Below, in pieces: positions 26,201-34,562 of a stretch of 64,000 bases of DNA. The stretch spans positions 1,860,001-1,924,000 of the forward strand of contig OY969783.1 in assembly GCA_963702995.1 (NCBI GenBank). Direction: 5' to 3'. The translations under genes and the position numbers were made by a program. The notes below the pieces were generated by a model, which made no database searches, was not told the DNA's origin, and saw nothing but the letters and a program-made list of their open reading frames with translations. Origin of the DNA: MFD04580-c1 sp963702995. Its GTDB lineage: Bacteria > Planctomycetota > Phycisphaerae > Tepidisphaerales > Tepidisphaeraceae. Positions within the stretch are counted from its first letter, which is position 1, and each line of letters opens with the position of its first letter.

Positions 26201-26655
26201 ATAGCTTTAAGCACTTGGGCATCAGGGCCGGCAACCGAAGGGCGATCGGATTCAAAAACGAACCGCAATCGCAGCCAGGTTTCGGCGTCATTTCCCGTCT
26301 GCATTCCGTGCCATCGGATGCCGCTCTCATCGACGATCAGTAATTGCCCGCTCACATCGGATCCCGTAAGGCCAGGCAGGCAACGTTGGATCATCGCAGT
26401 GAAATACGCTCGATCTTGCCTTCGCAGCCGCAAGACAATCGGGCCGTGATACCACTCCGGCGGGTACACCAGGATCTTCGCAAAGCCCTGGTCGAAAGTC
26501 AGCAAAGCGCGGCCTTCCGCCCGGCAGACTTTCGCAATGCTTTCGTCGCTTCGCCCGATCATTTCCTGGCTCCAGACCGTTACAGCATCATGGCCTGCGC
26601 GCTTGAAGACCTCTGTAACATCGGGAGGGAGGTTTTCGTCGGCCTTCAATTTCAT
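26197..26655 (-). CDS. DUF5615 family PIN-like protein (toxin candidate)
   Basis: The 152-residue protein begins MKLKADENLPPDVTEVFKRA and continues GHDAVTVW, then CRAEGRALLTFDQGFAKIL. The Asp residues in ADENL and TFDQGF are the acidic pair typical of this PIN-like family, which is proposed to contain ribonuclease toxins. Relatives are nearer 115 residues; the extra C-terminus (after LLIVDESGIRWHG) runs into the start of the permease gene and may be a readthrough tail. It follows a DUF433 gene with overlapping codons, the usual toxin-antitoxin arrangement. Confidence 0.85.
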   Translation of the reverse strand: MKLKADENLPPDVTEVFKRAGHDAVTVWSQEMIGRSDESIAKVCRAEGRALLTFDQGFAKILVYPPEWYHGPIVLRLRRQDRAYFTAMIQRCLPGLTGSDVSGQLLIVDESGIRWHGMQTGNDAETWLRLRFVFESDRPSVAGPDAQVLKAI

Positions 26656-26903
26656 CAGGCGACCTCGCTCGCCACGGGGACAAAACGTCCCTTAGCCAGT
26701 GCCGACGCGTAGGCCGGGCAGGCCCGTATGTCGTCCACGCCGATGCGATAGCGTCCAGCGATGTCGCTAAATGGCTCGCCCGCCGCGACATTGTCCAGCA
26801 CGACCGTGACCAGGACGCGTGTCCCCCTGATGCACGGCTTTCCGTGGCAAACCAACGGGTCAACGGAAATTCGTTCGCGCCAGTCGATCTCGTTCTCTGC
26901 CAT
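26655..26903 (-). CDS. DUF433 family protein (antitoxin candidate)
   Basis: The 82-residue protein has the DUF433 signature: RISVDPLVCHGKPCIRGTRV, then LVTVVLDNVAAGEPFSDIAG and RYRIGVDDIRACPAYASALA. The fold includes a winged-helix-like DNA-binding part. In this family (VapB45-like) such proteins act as antitoxins to PIN or DUF5615 partners and repress their own promoter. Its stop overlaps the DUF5615 start. The 230 bases upstream hold inverted segments (ACGGGAGGC at about 26974, GCCTCCCGT at about 27017) that could serve as operator or terminator. Confidence 0.88.
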   Translation of the reverse strand: MAENEIDWRERISVDPLVCHGKPCIRGTRVLVTVVLDNVAAGEPFSDIAGRYRIGVDDIRACPAYASALAKGRFVPVASEVA

Positions 26904-27133
26904 CGCACAGCTGCCTTTTGCCGGCCCCGTGGTTCATTCCACGGAAAACCGCGAGTCCGGCGTAGGGTCCGTACGGGAGGCGTCGATCGACGTCAAGTCA
27001 TTCGGGCGACGTCATGCCTCCCGTGCCGACCTTCCGAGCGCCATGCCTCAGCCGGAAGGTCCGCACGGGAGCTGGGACCCTATCGAAAGAATCTCCACAA
27101 CCGGCGCTCCGCGCGGCCAACATCCGCACTTGC

Positions 27134-28067
27134 TCACTCGCCACGCCTGGCCGTCACATCAATGCGCGGGTCTACGAAGGCGTAGCCGATGTCCACCAGC
27201 AGGTTCAGGCCGAGCAGAAAGATCGAATAGACCATGACCGTGCCGAGAATCAGGGTCTGGTCGCGGTTCAACACGCTGTTCACGAAGTGCTGGCCGAGCC
27301 CGGGGATGTTGAAGATCTTCTCGACGACGAACGACCCCGTCAGCGTCGCGGCCGCCGCGGGGCCGAGGTAGCTGAGCACCGGCAGCATGGCCAGCTTCAG
27401 CGCATGCTTCCAGATGACCATCCGGTTGGAAAGCCCCTTGGCGCGGGCGGTCCGGATGAAGTCGCTCGAAGAGGATGTCGATCATCGAGACGCGGGTGAG
27501 CCGGGCGATGTAGGCCATCGGCGCCAGCGACAGCGCCAGCCCCGGCAAGACCAGGTCGCGGGGAGCGCCCCAGGTGCCAATCGGGAACCAGCGCAGCCGC
27601 ACCGAGAAGGCCGCGAACAGCAGCGCCGCGGTGACGAAGCTCGGCAGGCTGATGCCGATCAGGGCGACCGAAAGACTGAGCCAGTCAAACGCCCCGCCCC
27701 GCTTCACCGACGCCATGACGCCGATGGCGACGCCGCCGAAGGTCGCCACCGTCAGCGCGACAAGCCCCAGCGTGACCGACACCGGCAGCGCGGGGGCGAT
27801 CAGGCTGTTCACCGACCATTCTTCGTACGTCAGGCTGTGGCCGAAATCCCCCTTGAGCAGTTGAAAGGGGTAGTAGCCCAAAAAGGTGTACCAGTGCTCG
27901 GCGTGCATGCGGTGACGGATGGCCTCGCGGACTTCCGGCCGCATCGCTTTGTCGGTTCGGTTGAAGGGGTCCCCGGGAGCAACCCAGACCAGGAAGAACG
28001 TGATCAGGTAAATGATCGCCAGGACGAAAGGGAACTGCAGGGTGCGGAGAGCGATGAATCGGCCCAT
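27134..28067 (-). CDS. Peptide ABC transporter permease, OppB type (second set, one frameshift)
   Basis: MGRFIALRTLQFPFVLAIIY opens a typical OppB N-terminus with FFLVWVAPGDPFNRTDKAMR. The core follows (ALPVSVTLGLVALTVATFGG; LVLPGLALSLAPMAYIARLT). A one-base change near 27470 moves the frame just after VSMIDIL; the rest (RTARAKGLSNRMVIWKHALK; EKIFNIPGLGQHFVNSVLNR; NLLVDIGYAFVDPRIDV) is a standard C-terminal half. Corrected length is about 310 residues. It starts 18 bases after the end of the second binding-protein gene. Confidence 0.9.
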
Positions 28068-28085
28068 GGTGATCGCGGGCGCTGG

Positions 28086-29744
28086 CTAGCGCTTCGCCTC
28101 CCTGGCCCGGATGCTTTTGAACATGATCATCGCCCGGGAGTTCAGCGGGATGCCGTGGATGTCGTCGCGATAGAGATAGGCGTTGACGTAGGTGTAGATG
28201 GGGAGGATCGGCGCCTCGTCGAGGAGGAGCTTTTCCGCCCGCTCGAAGTAGCGGAGGCGCTGGTCGGCGTCGGGCTCGACGTCGGCCTTGTCGCAGAGCT
28301 TCAGGTAGTCGGCGTTCAGCCAGTCGGAATCGTTGTTGCCGCTGTCGGGCTTGTACTTGTCGGTGAAGGTGGAGGGGTCGTTGTAGTCGCCGAACCAGCT
28401 CGCCCGGGCGACGGCGTAATCCTTATTGTGCAGGCGGTCGCGGAACTGCTTGATCTCGATGTTCTCCAGCCGCACGTCCACGTGCAGCGTGTCGATCCAC
28501 TGGCGGCGGATGTTCTCGGCGATCGGCTTATGCTGCCCTTCGCTGTTGAACAGGAGCGAGATATTGGGGAACCCTTTGCCGCCGGGGTAACCGGCGGCCG
28601 CGAGAAGGCTGCGCGCCTTGTCGGCGTCGGCGGGGAGCCCCGCCGGGGAGTTGTAGCGCGGGAACGCCCCGATCGGGATGTACGTGGTGGACGGGATTTC
28701 GCCCATGCGGGTGATGGTGTCCACGATCACCTTCTTGTCCAGCGCCATCGTGAACGCCTGGCGCACCCGCACATCGTTAAACGGGTTGGCATGGCCGTCG
28801 TTCAGCTTGGGGCGACAGTTGAAGGAGTAGAAGTAGGTCCCGAAGGCAGGGAAAACGTGCAGGTCGGTGCGGCCCTTGGCCCGCAGTTCGGCGCCGATGT
28901 CGCCGGTGACCTCGGCGATCCAGTCAACGCCCTGGGTGTCGTAAAGGGTATAGGCCCAGAGCGGGTCTTCGGAGCTGATCTGGTCAATGATCCTGGTCGG
29001 AACGTTGGCGCGATCCCAGTAGTAGGGGTTGGCTTCGATGCGCAGCCGCTGCTTGAACCGCCAGGACGTGAGCTTGTACGGCCCGTTGGTGATCAGCTTC
29101 GGCGGGAGGGTGAATTCCTTCCGGTAGCTGACGTGCCCGGTCGCGGCGTCCACTTCTTTGAACTCCGCCATCGACTTTTCGAGCAGCGGGAAAGCGGGCG
29201 GAAAGGCACAGATATCGGGGAAGAACGTCACCGGGTGCTTGAGCGTCACGCGGAGCGTCTTGGGGCCGAGCGCCTCGATCCCGACCGTCTTGAAATCGGC
29301 GGGCTTGTTCTCGCCGTAGACCTTTGCGTACTCCTCGGCGCCGCGGATGTAGTAGAGAAGCGAGCTGTAATCCCCCGGGTCTTCGAGCATGCGCCGCCAG
29401 GCGAAGACAAAATCGGCGGAGGTGACGTCCGAGCCATCGCTCCAGCGGGCGCTCGGGCGGATGTGGAAGGTGTAGACGGTCTTGTCGGGGCTGAGGTCGA
29501 TCGGGTCGGCGCAGCCGGGGATTGCTTCGAGCGTGACGGGGTCGAGCGTGTAGAGCCCCTCCCACATCGCATAGCCCAGGCGGATGTCCTGCATCCAGGA
29601 CATGCGGTTGGGGTCGAGCGTGCCGACGTCGCCCCGGTTGATGAACGTGAAATCGGCGGGCGGGCCGGCCGTCGTCCGCTGCCAGAGGAAGGCCCCGCCG
29701 GCGAGCAGTGCCATCACCAGCAGAATGGGGAGCAAACGGTTCAT
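28086..29744 (-). CDS. Peptide ABC transporter substrate-binding protein OppA-like (second set)
   Basis: ATG 29744 opens a 552-residue protein with a signal or anchor segment (MNRLLPILLVMALLAGGAFL). The OppA/SBP-family-5 domain follows: FTFINRGDVGTLDPNRMSWM, WEGLYTLDPVTLEAIPGCAD, RPSARWSDGSDVTSADFVFA and WRRMLEDPG. Later come DVRVRQAFTMALDKKVIVDT, WIDTLHVDVRLENIEIKQFR and SWFGDYNDPSTFTDKYKPDS, all characteristic of E. coli OppA-type proteins. It is the first gene of the transporter locus and feeds the OppB permease immediately downstream. Confidence 0.93.
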   Translation of the reverse strand: MNRLLPILLVMALLAGGAFLWQRTTAGPPADFTFINRGDVGTLDPNRMSWMQDIRLGYAMWEGLYTLDPVTLEAIPGCADPIDLSPDKTVYTFHIRPSARWSDGSDVTSADFVFAWRRMLEDPGDYSSLLYYIRGAEEYAKVYGENKPADFKTVGIEALGPKTLRVTLKHPVTFFPDICAFPPAFPLLEKSMAEFKEVDAATGHVSYRKEFTLPPKLITNGPYKLTSWRFKQRLRIEANPYYWDRANVPTRIIDQISSEDPLWAYTLYDTQGVDWIAEVTGDIGAELRAKGRTDLHVFPAFGTYFYSFNCRPKLNDGHANPFNDVRVRQAFTMALDKKVIVDTITRMGEIPSTTYIPIGAFPRYNSPAGLPADADKARSLLAAAGYPGGKGFPNISLLFNSEGQHKPIAENIRRQWIDTLHVDVRLENIEIKQFRDRLHNKDYAVARASWFGDYNDPSTFTDKYKPDSGNNDSDWLNADYLKLCDKADVEPDADQRLRYFERAEKLLLDEAPILPIYTYVNAYLYRDDIHGIPLNSRAMIMFKSIRAREAKR

Positions 29745-29798
29745 AGCGACTGGCGGCCGGTCGTGCGAGTTTGCGCCTTCTCGCTCAAACCGCACAGA

Positions 29799-31052
29799 TC
29801 AGGGCTTCGGCTTGACGGCCGCGGGCGTCGGGGCGGTTGGCCTCTGGATCGAAGGTGCCGTCCCGTGGGGCTTGGGCGGCGCCGGGGGAGGCGGCAGCAG
29901 GCCGGCGGACTCAAACTCCTTCACCAGCGCCGATTGGCGGCCGGGCAACGAACTGGTCGCGTCGGCGGGCTTGACCACCGCGAGCTGATTGGCGGCCGCC
30001 GTGATCCCGGCGGCCCTTGGATTGGTCGGCGTCGCGAGCTGGCCGATCTGGCGAGAGGCCTCGCCGATCCGCGCCACCAGGGTCACAAAATCTTCCTTTG
30101 ACGGCACTTCAATGTCAGCCAACGAGGCCCGCGGCTGGGAGGCATCGGCCAGTCGAACCGCCTGGGCCAGAACGTCTAACATAGCGCCCACCAACTGCTT
30201 TTGATCGTCGGCCGGCACATCCTTGAACGCCCGATAGACGAACGGGATGCCGTGGTCGCGTTCGATTGTCGGTTCGGGGATGGGCGCCGCGGCCGCATTC
30301 GTCGGGTCGGCGGTGGCGAACAATGCGCCGCGGGTGCGCAGGAGCTTGGCGACGGAGCTGGCATTTAGCTTCAGGATGTCCGGCGTGGCCGCATCGACGC
30401 GCGCGGGAACGAAGACGTCGTACGCCTCTTCGGCGATGGGGGCTGACGTTTTAAACCGCTGGACCGCCTGGATGACGGCGTCGGCCAGCGCGGTGCTGCG
30501 AAGCTGCAACTGCCATGGGACGATGTATTTGGAGGCCTTCACGCCCCACAGGGCGACCGGTTCGGCCGGGTCGGCGACAAAGAGCAACGCCGAGCCATTC
30601 AGCGCCCCGTTCGCCACGCGCGGCGCGACTCGCGCCAGGACGATCGCCGCGTTGATGCGGATGTGGACGTCGGGGTTCGCCTGGAGCGGCTTGAGGGCGG
30701 TGTCCAGAGCCGCGGCATAGGCGGCCGCATACGCGGCGGACAAGGAGCCGCCGACCGGCGGGGCTGACGCTTCGACCAGTCGGCTGCGGCCCGACTCTTG
30801 GAACGCGGGGTTCGGGTCCGAAAGGTTCGCTATCTCGGGCTGGATGAACTGATCCAGCATCGCCTTGGTCGGCGGTGTGCCTGACTTGGCATCGCTGGTG
30901 ATCGAGGGCCCGTGAACCTGCCCGAACGCAAGGCCCGACGTGGCGAGCAGGCTTGCCAGGACGGTCATCAGCGGGCGGAAACCAGCCAAATTGCGTAAGG
31001 AGCGGGCGGAGAGAGGGGTGGAGCCGAAGCGCTGGTCGTGGCGATGGTTCAT
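29799..31052 (-). CDS. Secreted hypothetical protein with helical repeats
   Basis: ATG 31052 was chosen because upstream in-frame codons come from a tandem repeat. The 417-residue protein has a signal-like segment (RPLMTVLASLLATSGLAFGQ) and Ala-rich helical stretches (YAAAYAAALDTALKPLQANP, then DVHIRINAAIVLARVAPRVA) resembling HEAT-type repeats. The C-terminus is Pro-rich (LLPPPPAPPKPHGTAPSIQR). No enzyme motif is visible. It lies 55 bases upstream of the oppA-like gene in the same orientation, so it may share its transcript. Function unknown. Confidence 0.65.
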   Translation of the reverse strand: MNHRHDQRFGSTPLSARSLRNLAGFRPLMTVLASLLATSGLAFGQVHGPSITSDAKSGTPPTKAMLDQFIQPEIANLSDPNPAFQESGRSRLVEASAPPVGGSLSAAYAAAYAAALDTALKPLQANPDVHIRINAAIVLARVAPRVANGALNGSALLFVADPAEPVALWGVKASKYIVPWQLQLRSTALADAVIQAVQRFKTSAPIAEEAYDVFVPARVDAATPDILKLNASSVAKLLRTRGALFATADPTNAAAAPIPEPTIERDHGIPFVYRAFKDVPADDQKQLVGAMLDVLAQAVRLADASQPRASLADIEVPSKEDFVTLVARIGEASRQIGQLATPTNPRAAGITAAANQLAVVKPADATSSLPGRQSALVKEFESAGLLPPPPAPPKPHGTAPSIQRPTAPTPAAVKPKP

Positions 31053-31112
31053 CGGGGGGTGACTCTCGGCGGTTCCTCTGCCCTGCCCCCTCTTTGGCGA
31101 AGCCGGGAGGCG

Positions 31113-31250
31113 CGACGGACAACCGACGCGGGCGACGGACAACCGACGCGGGCGACGGACAACCGACGCGGGCGACGGACAACCGACGCGGGCGACGGAC
31201 AACCGACGCGGGCGACGGACAACCGACGCGGGCGACGGACAACCGGCGTG
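31113..31250. repeat. 20-bp tandem repeat, about 6.5 copies
   Basis: The unit CGACGGACAACCGACGCGGG recurs exactly every 20 bases from 31113 to 31232. It ends in a diverged copy (CGACGGACAACCGGCGTGAA). There are no spacers, so it is a minisatellite and not a CRISPR array. Because 20 is not a multiple of three, any reading through it cycles frames. Confidence 0.95.
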
Positions 31251-31605
31251 AACGCCGGCCCCGACGACGGATTCGATCCGATGGGTCGAGTGGCACGCGA
31301 CCGGGACGGTCGCAAACAGCGCTGTCGTCCCAGCACCCTCGCCGCACCCTCACGCGACAGCCTCTCGCTTCATCGGGCCAAACGCCCGCCAAGCCAAGGC
31401 TCGCTGGATCAACCCTTCACGCGGACCAAACCCTTTACAGGATGACTTGTGGAAGTCCGCGTAGCGCCAAAGCAGTATGATGTAAGTAGCAGATGCCAAA
31501 AATACTGTCAAGGAATACTCGTCCGCAAGCGGCCCATCGGACCGCGATTGCGCCCGCTCTTTCCCAGACTTACATGCAGGCCGCTCCGCTTGACGGGAGG
31601 CGGAT

Positions 31606-31623
31606 GGGTGAAATAATTCACCC
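31606..31623. promoter_or_regulatory. Candidate Rex operator upstream of rex
   Basis: GGGTGAAATAATTCACCC has 7-bp arms around a 4-base A/T centre. The inner part (GTGAA-N4-TTCAC) matches the known Rex site TTGTGAA-N4-TTCACAA except for the outermost two bases on each side. It lies 163 bases before the rex start codon, suggesting autoregulation by NADH/NAD+ state. Confidence 0.7.
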
Positions 31624-31786
31624 AGCGGCCGTTGATGCCAGCCGATCGCATCCCCCGACCCCGTCGTGGACGCTCCAACCGGCACCAACCGCATCGTAAA
31701 ACCGGAAGTTGACCGTTTTTGCGATGCCTCATCCGTGCGACGGCGCGCCTCTTTCGCCACGCCGCCGACCGACCCGTAGGAGCAGC

Positions 31787-32431
31787 ATGGACCTGCCGCG
31801 ACCGGATTCCATCCCCAACCCCGCAGTCCGGCGACTCAGTCTCTATCTGCGCCAACTGGAGGGCTTCCAGCGAAAAGATCGCCGCACCATCTCCAGCAAA
31901 CAGCTCGGCGAAAGCCTCGGCCTGACCGACGCACAGGTGCGTAAAGACCTGGCTTACTTCGGCCAGTTCGGGCACCCGGGGATCGGCTATCGGGTCGATG
32001 ACCTGATCGGCCAGGTCAAGCATATCCTGGGCACGGACAAGGTCTGGAACGTCCTGCTGGTTGGGGCGGGGAACCTGGGGCGGGCATTGTCGGCGTATCG
32101 CGGCTTCGATTCCAAAGGCTTCAAGCTCGTCGCCGTGTTCGATAATGACCCGTCGAAGATCGGAAAAAAGCTTGGCCCCTTCAGCGTTCAACCCCTGGCC
32201 GAGATGACGCCAACCGTGCATAAGTTCGGCATTCGCCTGGCCATCCTGGCAGTGCCGGCCGACTTCGCCCAGGACGTCGCCGATGAGCTCATCGCGGCCG
32301 GCGTTCGCGGGCTCCTGAACTTCGCCCCGGTTTCACTCACTGTCCCCGCCGATGTCGCACTCAATACGGTCGATGTCGCTGTGCAACTCGAGCAGCTTTC
32401 ATTCCAGGTGAACGTCTCGGCCGAGCCATGA
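31787..32431 (+). CDS. rex: Redox-sensing transcriptional repressor Rex
   Basis: ATG 31787 follows AGGAG; the longer frame upstream is a shadow. The 214-residue product has the N-terminal winged helix (AVRRLSLYLRQLEGFQRKDR, then ISSKQLGESLGLTDAQVRKD, LAYFGQFGHPGIGY). The C-terminal Rossmann domain carries the dinucleotide motif NVLLVGAGNLGRALSAYRGF and the acidic VAVFDNDPSKIG. Rex binds DNA when NAD+ is high and releases it when NADH accumulates, controlling fermentation and respiration genes. A Rex-like operator lies in its own upstream region. It has no co-directional neighbour. Confidence 0.95.
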   Translation: MDLPRPDSIPNPAVRRLSLYLRQLEGFQRKDRRTISSKQLGESLGLTDAQVRKDLAYFGQFGHPGIGYRVDDLIGQVKHILGTDKVWNVLLVGAGNLGRALSAYRGFDSKGFKLVAVFDNDPSKIGKKLGPFSVQPLAEMTPTVHKFGIRLAILAVPADFAQDVADELIAAGVRGLLNFAPVSLTVPADVALNTVDVAVQLEQLSFQVNVSAEP

Positions 32432-32594
32432 ACCGCCGAGGCCTGTCCCAAAACTCTTGTGTTGAAGCGTAGGTGCATGCCAAGACGCCAAGGAGAGAGC
32501 GCCAAGGGATGCTGGAGACCTTCTCGCCGCGGTGCCGTTGGATTAGCGCCTTCGGGGAGTGCTGTGACTTTGGAGTACGGGGCGGGGGCCTTCG

Positions 32595-33425
32595 CTACTG
32601 TTCCAGCCGCCAGTAGGGATAGGGGCTGTTGGCCTTCAAGTTCGCCAGGTCAAAATCGGTTGTCGCCGCACTCCCCAGGCCGCCCGGGAGCTTGGCCGTC
32701 GTCCACGTCTCGCAGTGGCCATCGAAAAAGGCGAGATTGGTCAGGGTGAACTTCCCGTGCCGGGCGTTGAGGCGGTTCGCGTTGACCTCCATCTCGTGAT
32801 AGAAAACGCCGTCGAAAAACATCACCAGGTCGCTGGGCTTGCGGATGTTGGTCAAGGAAAGATATCGATCGGTCGCGATGGTTTCGATCCGGTGCGTGGG
32901 TTCGCCCGTGGTCGTCGAGCTCCCCTGCCCCCCGTTGATGCCGTACCAATTGTCCACGTAAAGCAGGCTCGAGGGGGACTGTTCCCGGTCGCACATCGCG
33001 CCGGTGCGGTCAACCCGGCTTGCCGGGACGGTCGAGTTGTTCGCGAAGGCGGCCGGCGGGAGCATCTCGGCGACGGCCGATGGGCAGAAGAAGACGCTGT
33101 CGGTCATCGGCGGCCTCCCCGCCGCCACGTCGGCGGCCGATGCCTGGGGGGCGGGGAGGTAGCGGTAGTCCACCAGGATGTTCGACCACCATCCATCGGC
33201 GATCGTCCCGACGGGCAGGATCGTGCCGCGGTTGTCGGCCGCGTAGGCGTTCACCGCGATCATGATCTGCCGAAGGTTCGAAAGGCACTTGGTCGTCCGC
33301 GCCTGCTCCCGCGCGGCCCCCAGCGTCGGAAGCAGGATGGAGACCAACAGTGCGATAATCCCGATGACGACCAGCAGCTCGACGAGCGTGAAGCCGCTAT
33401 GGACGCGGAGTGGCCGGTGTTTCAT
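32595..33425 (-). CDS. Prepilin-type N-terminal domain protein, DUF1559-like (H-DG tail)
   Basis: ATG 33425 places the cleavage motif close to the start: [11 protein letters not shown], then [20 protein letters not shown]. Upstream in-frame Met codons come from an 18-bp repeat. The 276-residue protein then has [20 protein letters not shown], a Cys-containing middle ([12 protein letters not shown]) and the tail motif [20 protein letters not shown]. Families of such pseudopilin-like proteins are expanded in planctomycetes; they are cleaved by a type IV/II prepilin peptidase and their role is unclear. It is a close relative of the next gene upstream. Confidence 0.88.
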   Translation of the reverse strand: MKHRPLRVHSGFTLVELLVVIGIIALLVSILLPTLGAAREQARTTKCLSNLRQIMIAVNAYAADNRGTILPVGTIADGWWSNILVDYRYLPAPQASAADVAAGRPPMTDSVFFCPSAVAEMLPPAAFANNSTVPASRVDRTGAMCDREQSPSSLLYVDNWYGINGGQGSSTTTGEPTHRIETIATDRYLSLTNIRKPSDLVMFFDGVFYHEMEVNANRLNARHGKFTLTNLAFFDGHCETWTTAKLPGGLGSAATTDFDLANLKANSPYPYWRLEQ

Positions 33426-33507
33426 GGGATGCCCCTTCATCATGGGCTGGCTCTTCATCATGAGCTGGCTCTTCATCATGGGATCGCCCTTCATTGTGGG
33501 ATCGCCC
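33421..33507. repeat. 18-bp minisatellite at the 5' end of a pseudopilin gene
   Basis: Four 18-base units (TTCATCATGGGCTGGCTC and variants) follow a shortened 15-base unit. On the minus strand they encode M-M-K-S-Q-P-type hexapeptides in frame with the pseudopilin, so they offer several alternative start codons. Confidence 0.85.
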
Positions 33508-33561
33508 TTCACCGAAGAGTGCCTGCTGAGGCCGGCCGGCTCGCGTCGGGCCTGACCGCGG

Positions 33562-34387
33562 TCACCGTTGCTCAAGAAGCCATAAAGGGTAAGGCGACTT
33601 GGCGGTCAGGTTGGCCAGGCTGAAGTCGGATGTTTGCGCCGCGCCCAGCCCGCCGGGTAGGTCGGCTGTGTGCCATGTTTCGCAGTGTCCATCAAAGAAG
33701 GCGAGATTGGTCTGAGTGAGCTTCCCATGACGGGCGTTCAGGCGGTTCGCGTTGACCTCTGTCTGGTGATAGACCAGCCCGTCGAAGAACATGACCATGT
33801 CCGTGGGCTTGCGGACGTAGGTCATCTTCATAAAGCCGTCGGTCGTCCAGTCGGCGATCCGGCGGCATGGCGCCGGTGCGGGCGAGGCCTTCGGTCGCGT
33901 TCATCCCGTACCAGCAGTCGGCTGAGAGGCCGCTGCTGGGGGAGCGGTTGCGATACCCCATGGCCCCGGTTCGGTCAACGCGCGACGCGGGGATCGCCGT
34001 GTTGTTTGTCAGGTCGGGCGGGAAGAAGTCCAGAACGCCCGATGGGCAGTTGAAGACGCTGCCGGTCAGCGCCCCTCCTCCGGCCGCCACCTCGGCATCG
34101 TTGAGCGTGGGCGCCGAGATATAGCGGTAGTCGATCAGGATGTTCCACCACACACCGTCATTGGGCGTGCCGAAGGGGATGATCGTGTTCTTGTTCTCGG
34201 CCGCGTAAGTGGTCACGCCTTGCATGATCGAGCGCAGGTTTGACAGGCACTTGACGGTGCGCGCCTGCTCGCGCGCTGCGCCAAGCGTGGGGAGCAGGAT
34301 GCTGACCAGCAGCGCGATAATCCCAATGACGACAAGCAACTCGACCAGCGTGAACGCGCCTCGGTAGCGCGGATGACGGGAGAACAT
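33562..34387 (-). CDS. Prepilin-type N-terminal domain protein, DUF1559-like (one frameshift)
   Basis: ATG 34387, with GAAGGG upstream, gives [20 protein letters not shown] and then [20 protein letters not shown]. The body parallels the preceding gene: [40 protein letters not shown] and [15 protein letters not shown]. One extra base near 33865 shifts the frame. The tail continues [20 protein letters not shown], then [20 protein letters not shown]. Corrected length is about 275 residues. The two genes are tandem duplicates, probably sharing processing by the same prepilin peptidase. Confidence 0.86.
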
Positions 34388-34562
34388 GAATTCGGCCCTT
34401 CTCGAAAAGATATGAAGACCTCGAAATCTTGCCGTGCCGGGCCTGCAACCGCAAGAGAAATGTGATGGCCTGTTCCTCCCGCGGGCCGCGGGAGAGCGGT
34501 CGGTCAGGGTCAATCGGCTTCCTTGAACCCGTCTCCGGCGGCCCGTACCCTTAGCCCCCTCT

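Larger units (their letters stand above)
31053..31786. other. Intergenic region between divergent genes (tandem repeat and Rex site)
   Basis: This 734-base gap separates the secreted hypothetical gene (-) from rex (+). It contains a 20-bp tandem repeat (31113-31250) and a Rex-type operator (31606-31623). The remaining open frames are repeat-derived or low-complexity. Confidence 0.7.

Noticed and set aside
27387..30101. 904-codon open frame on the plus strand
   Set aside because: It lies antisense to the oppA- and oppB-like genes. Its composition is the Arg/Asp/Gly/Val-rich mirror of a GC-rich gene, with no recognisable domain.
31113..31250. Possible CRISPR array
   Set aside because: The 20-bp units are directly adjacent without spacers, and no cas gene is in the window.
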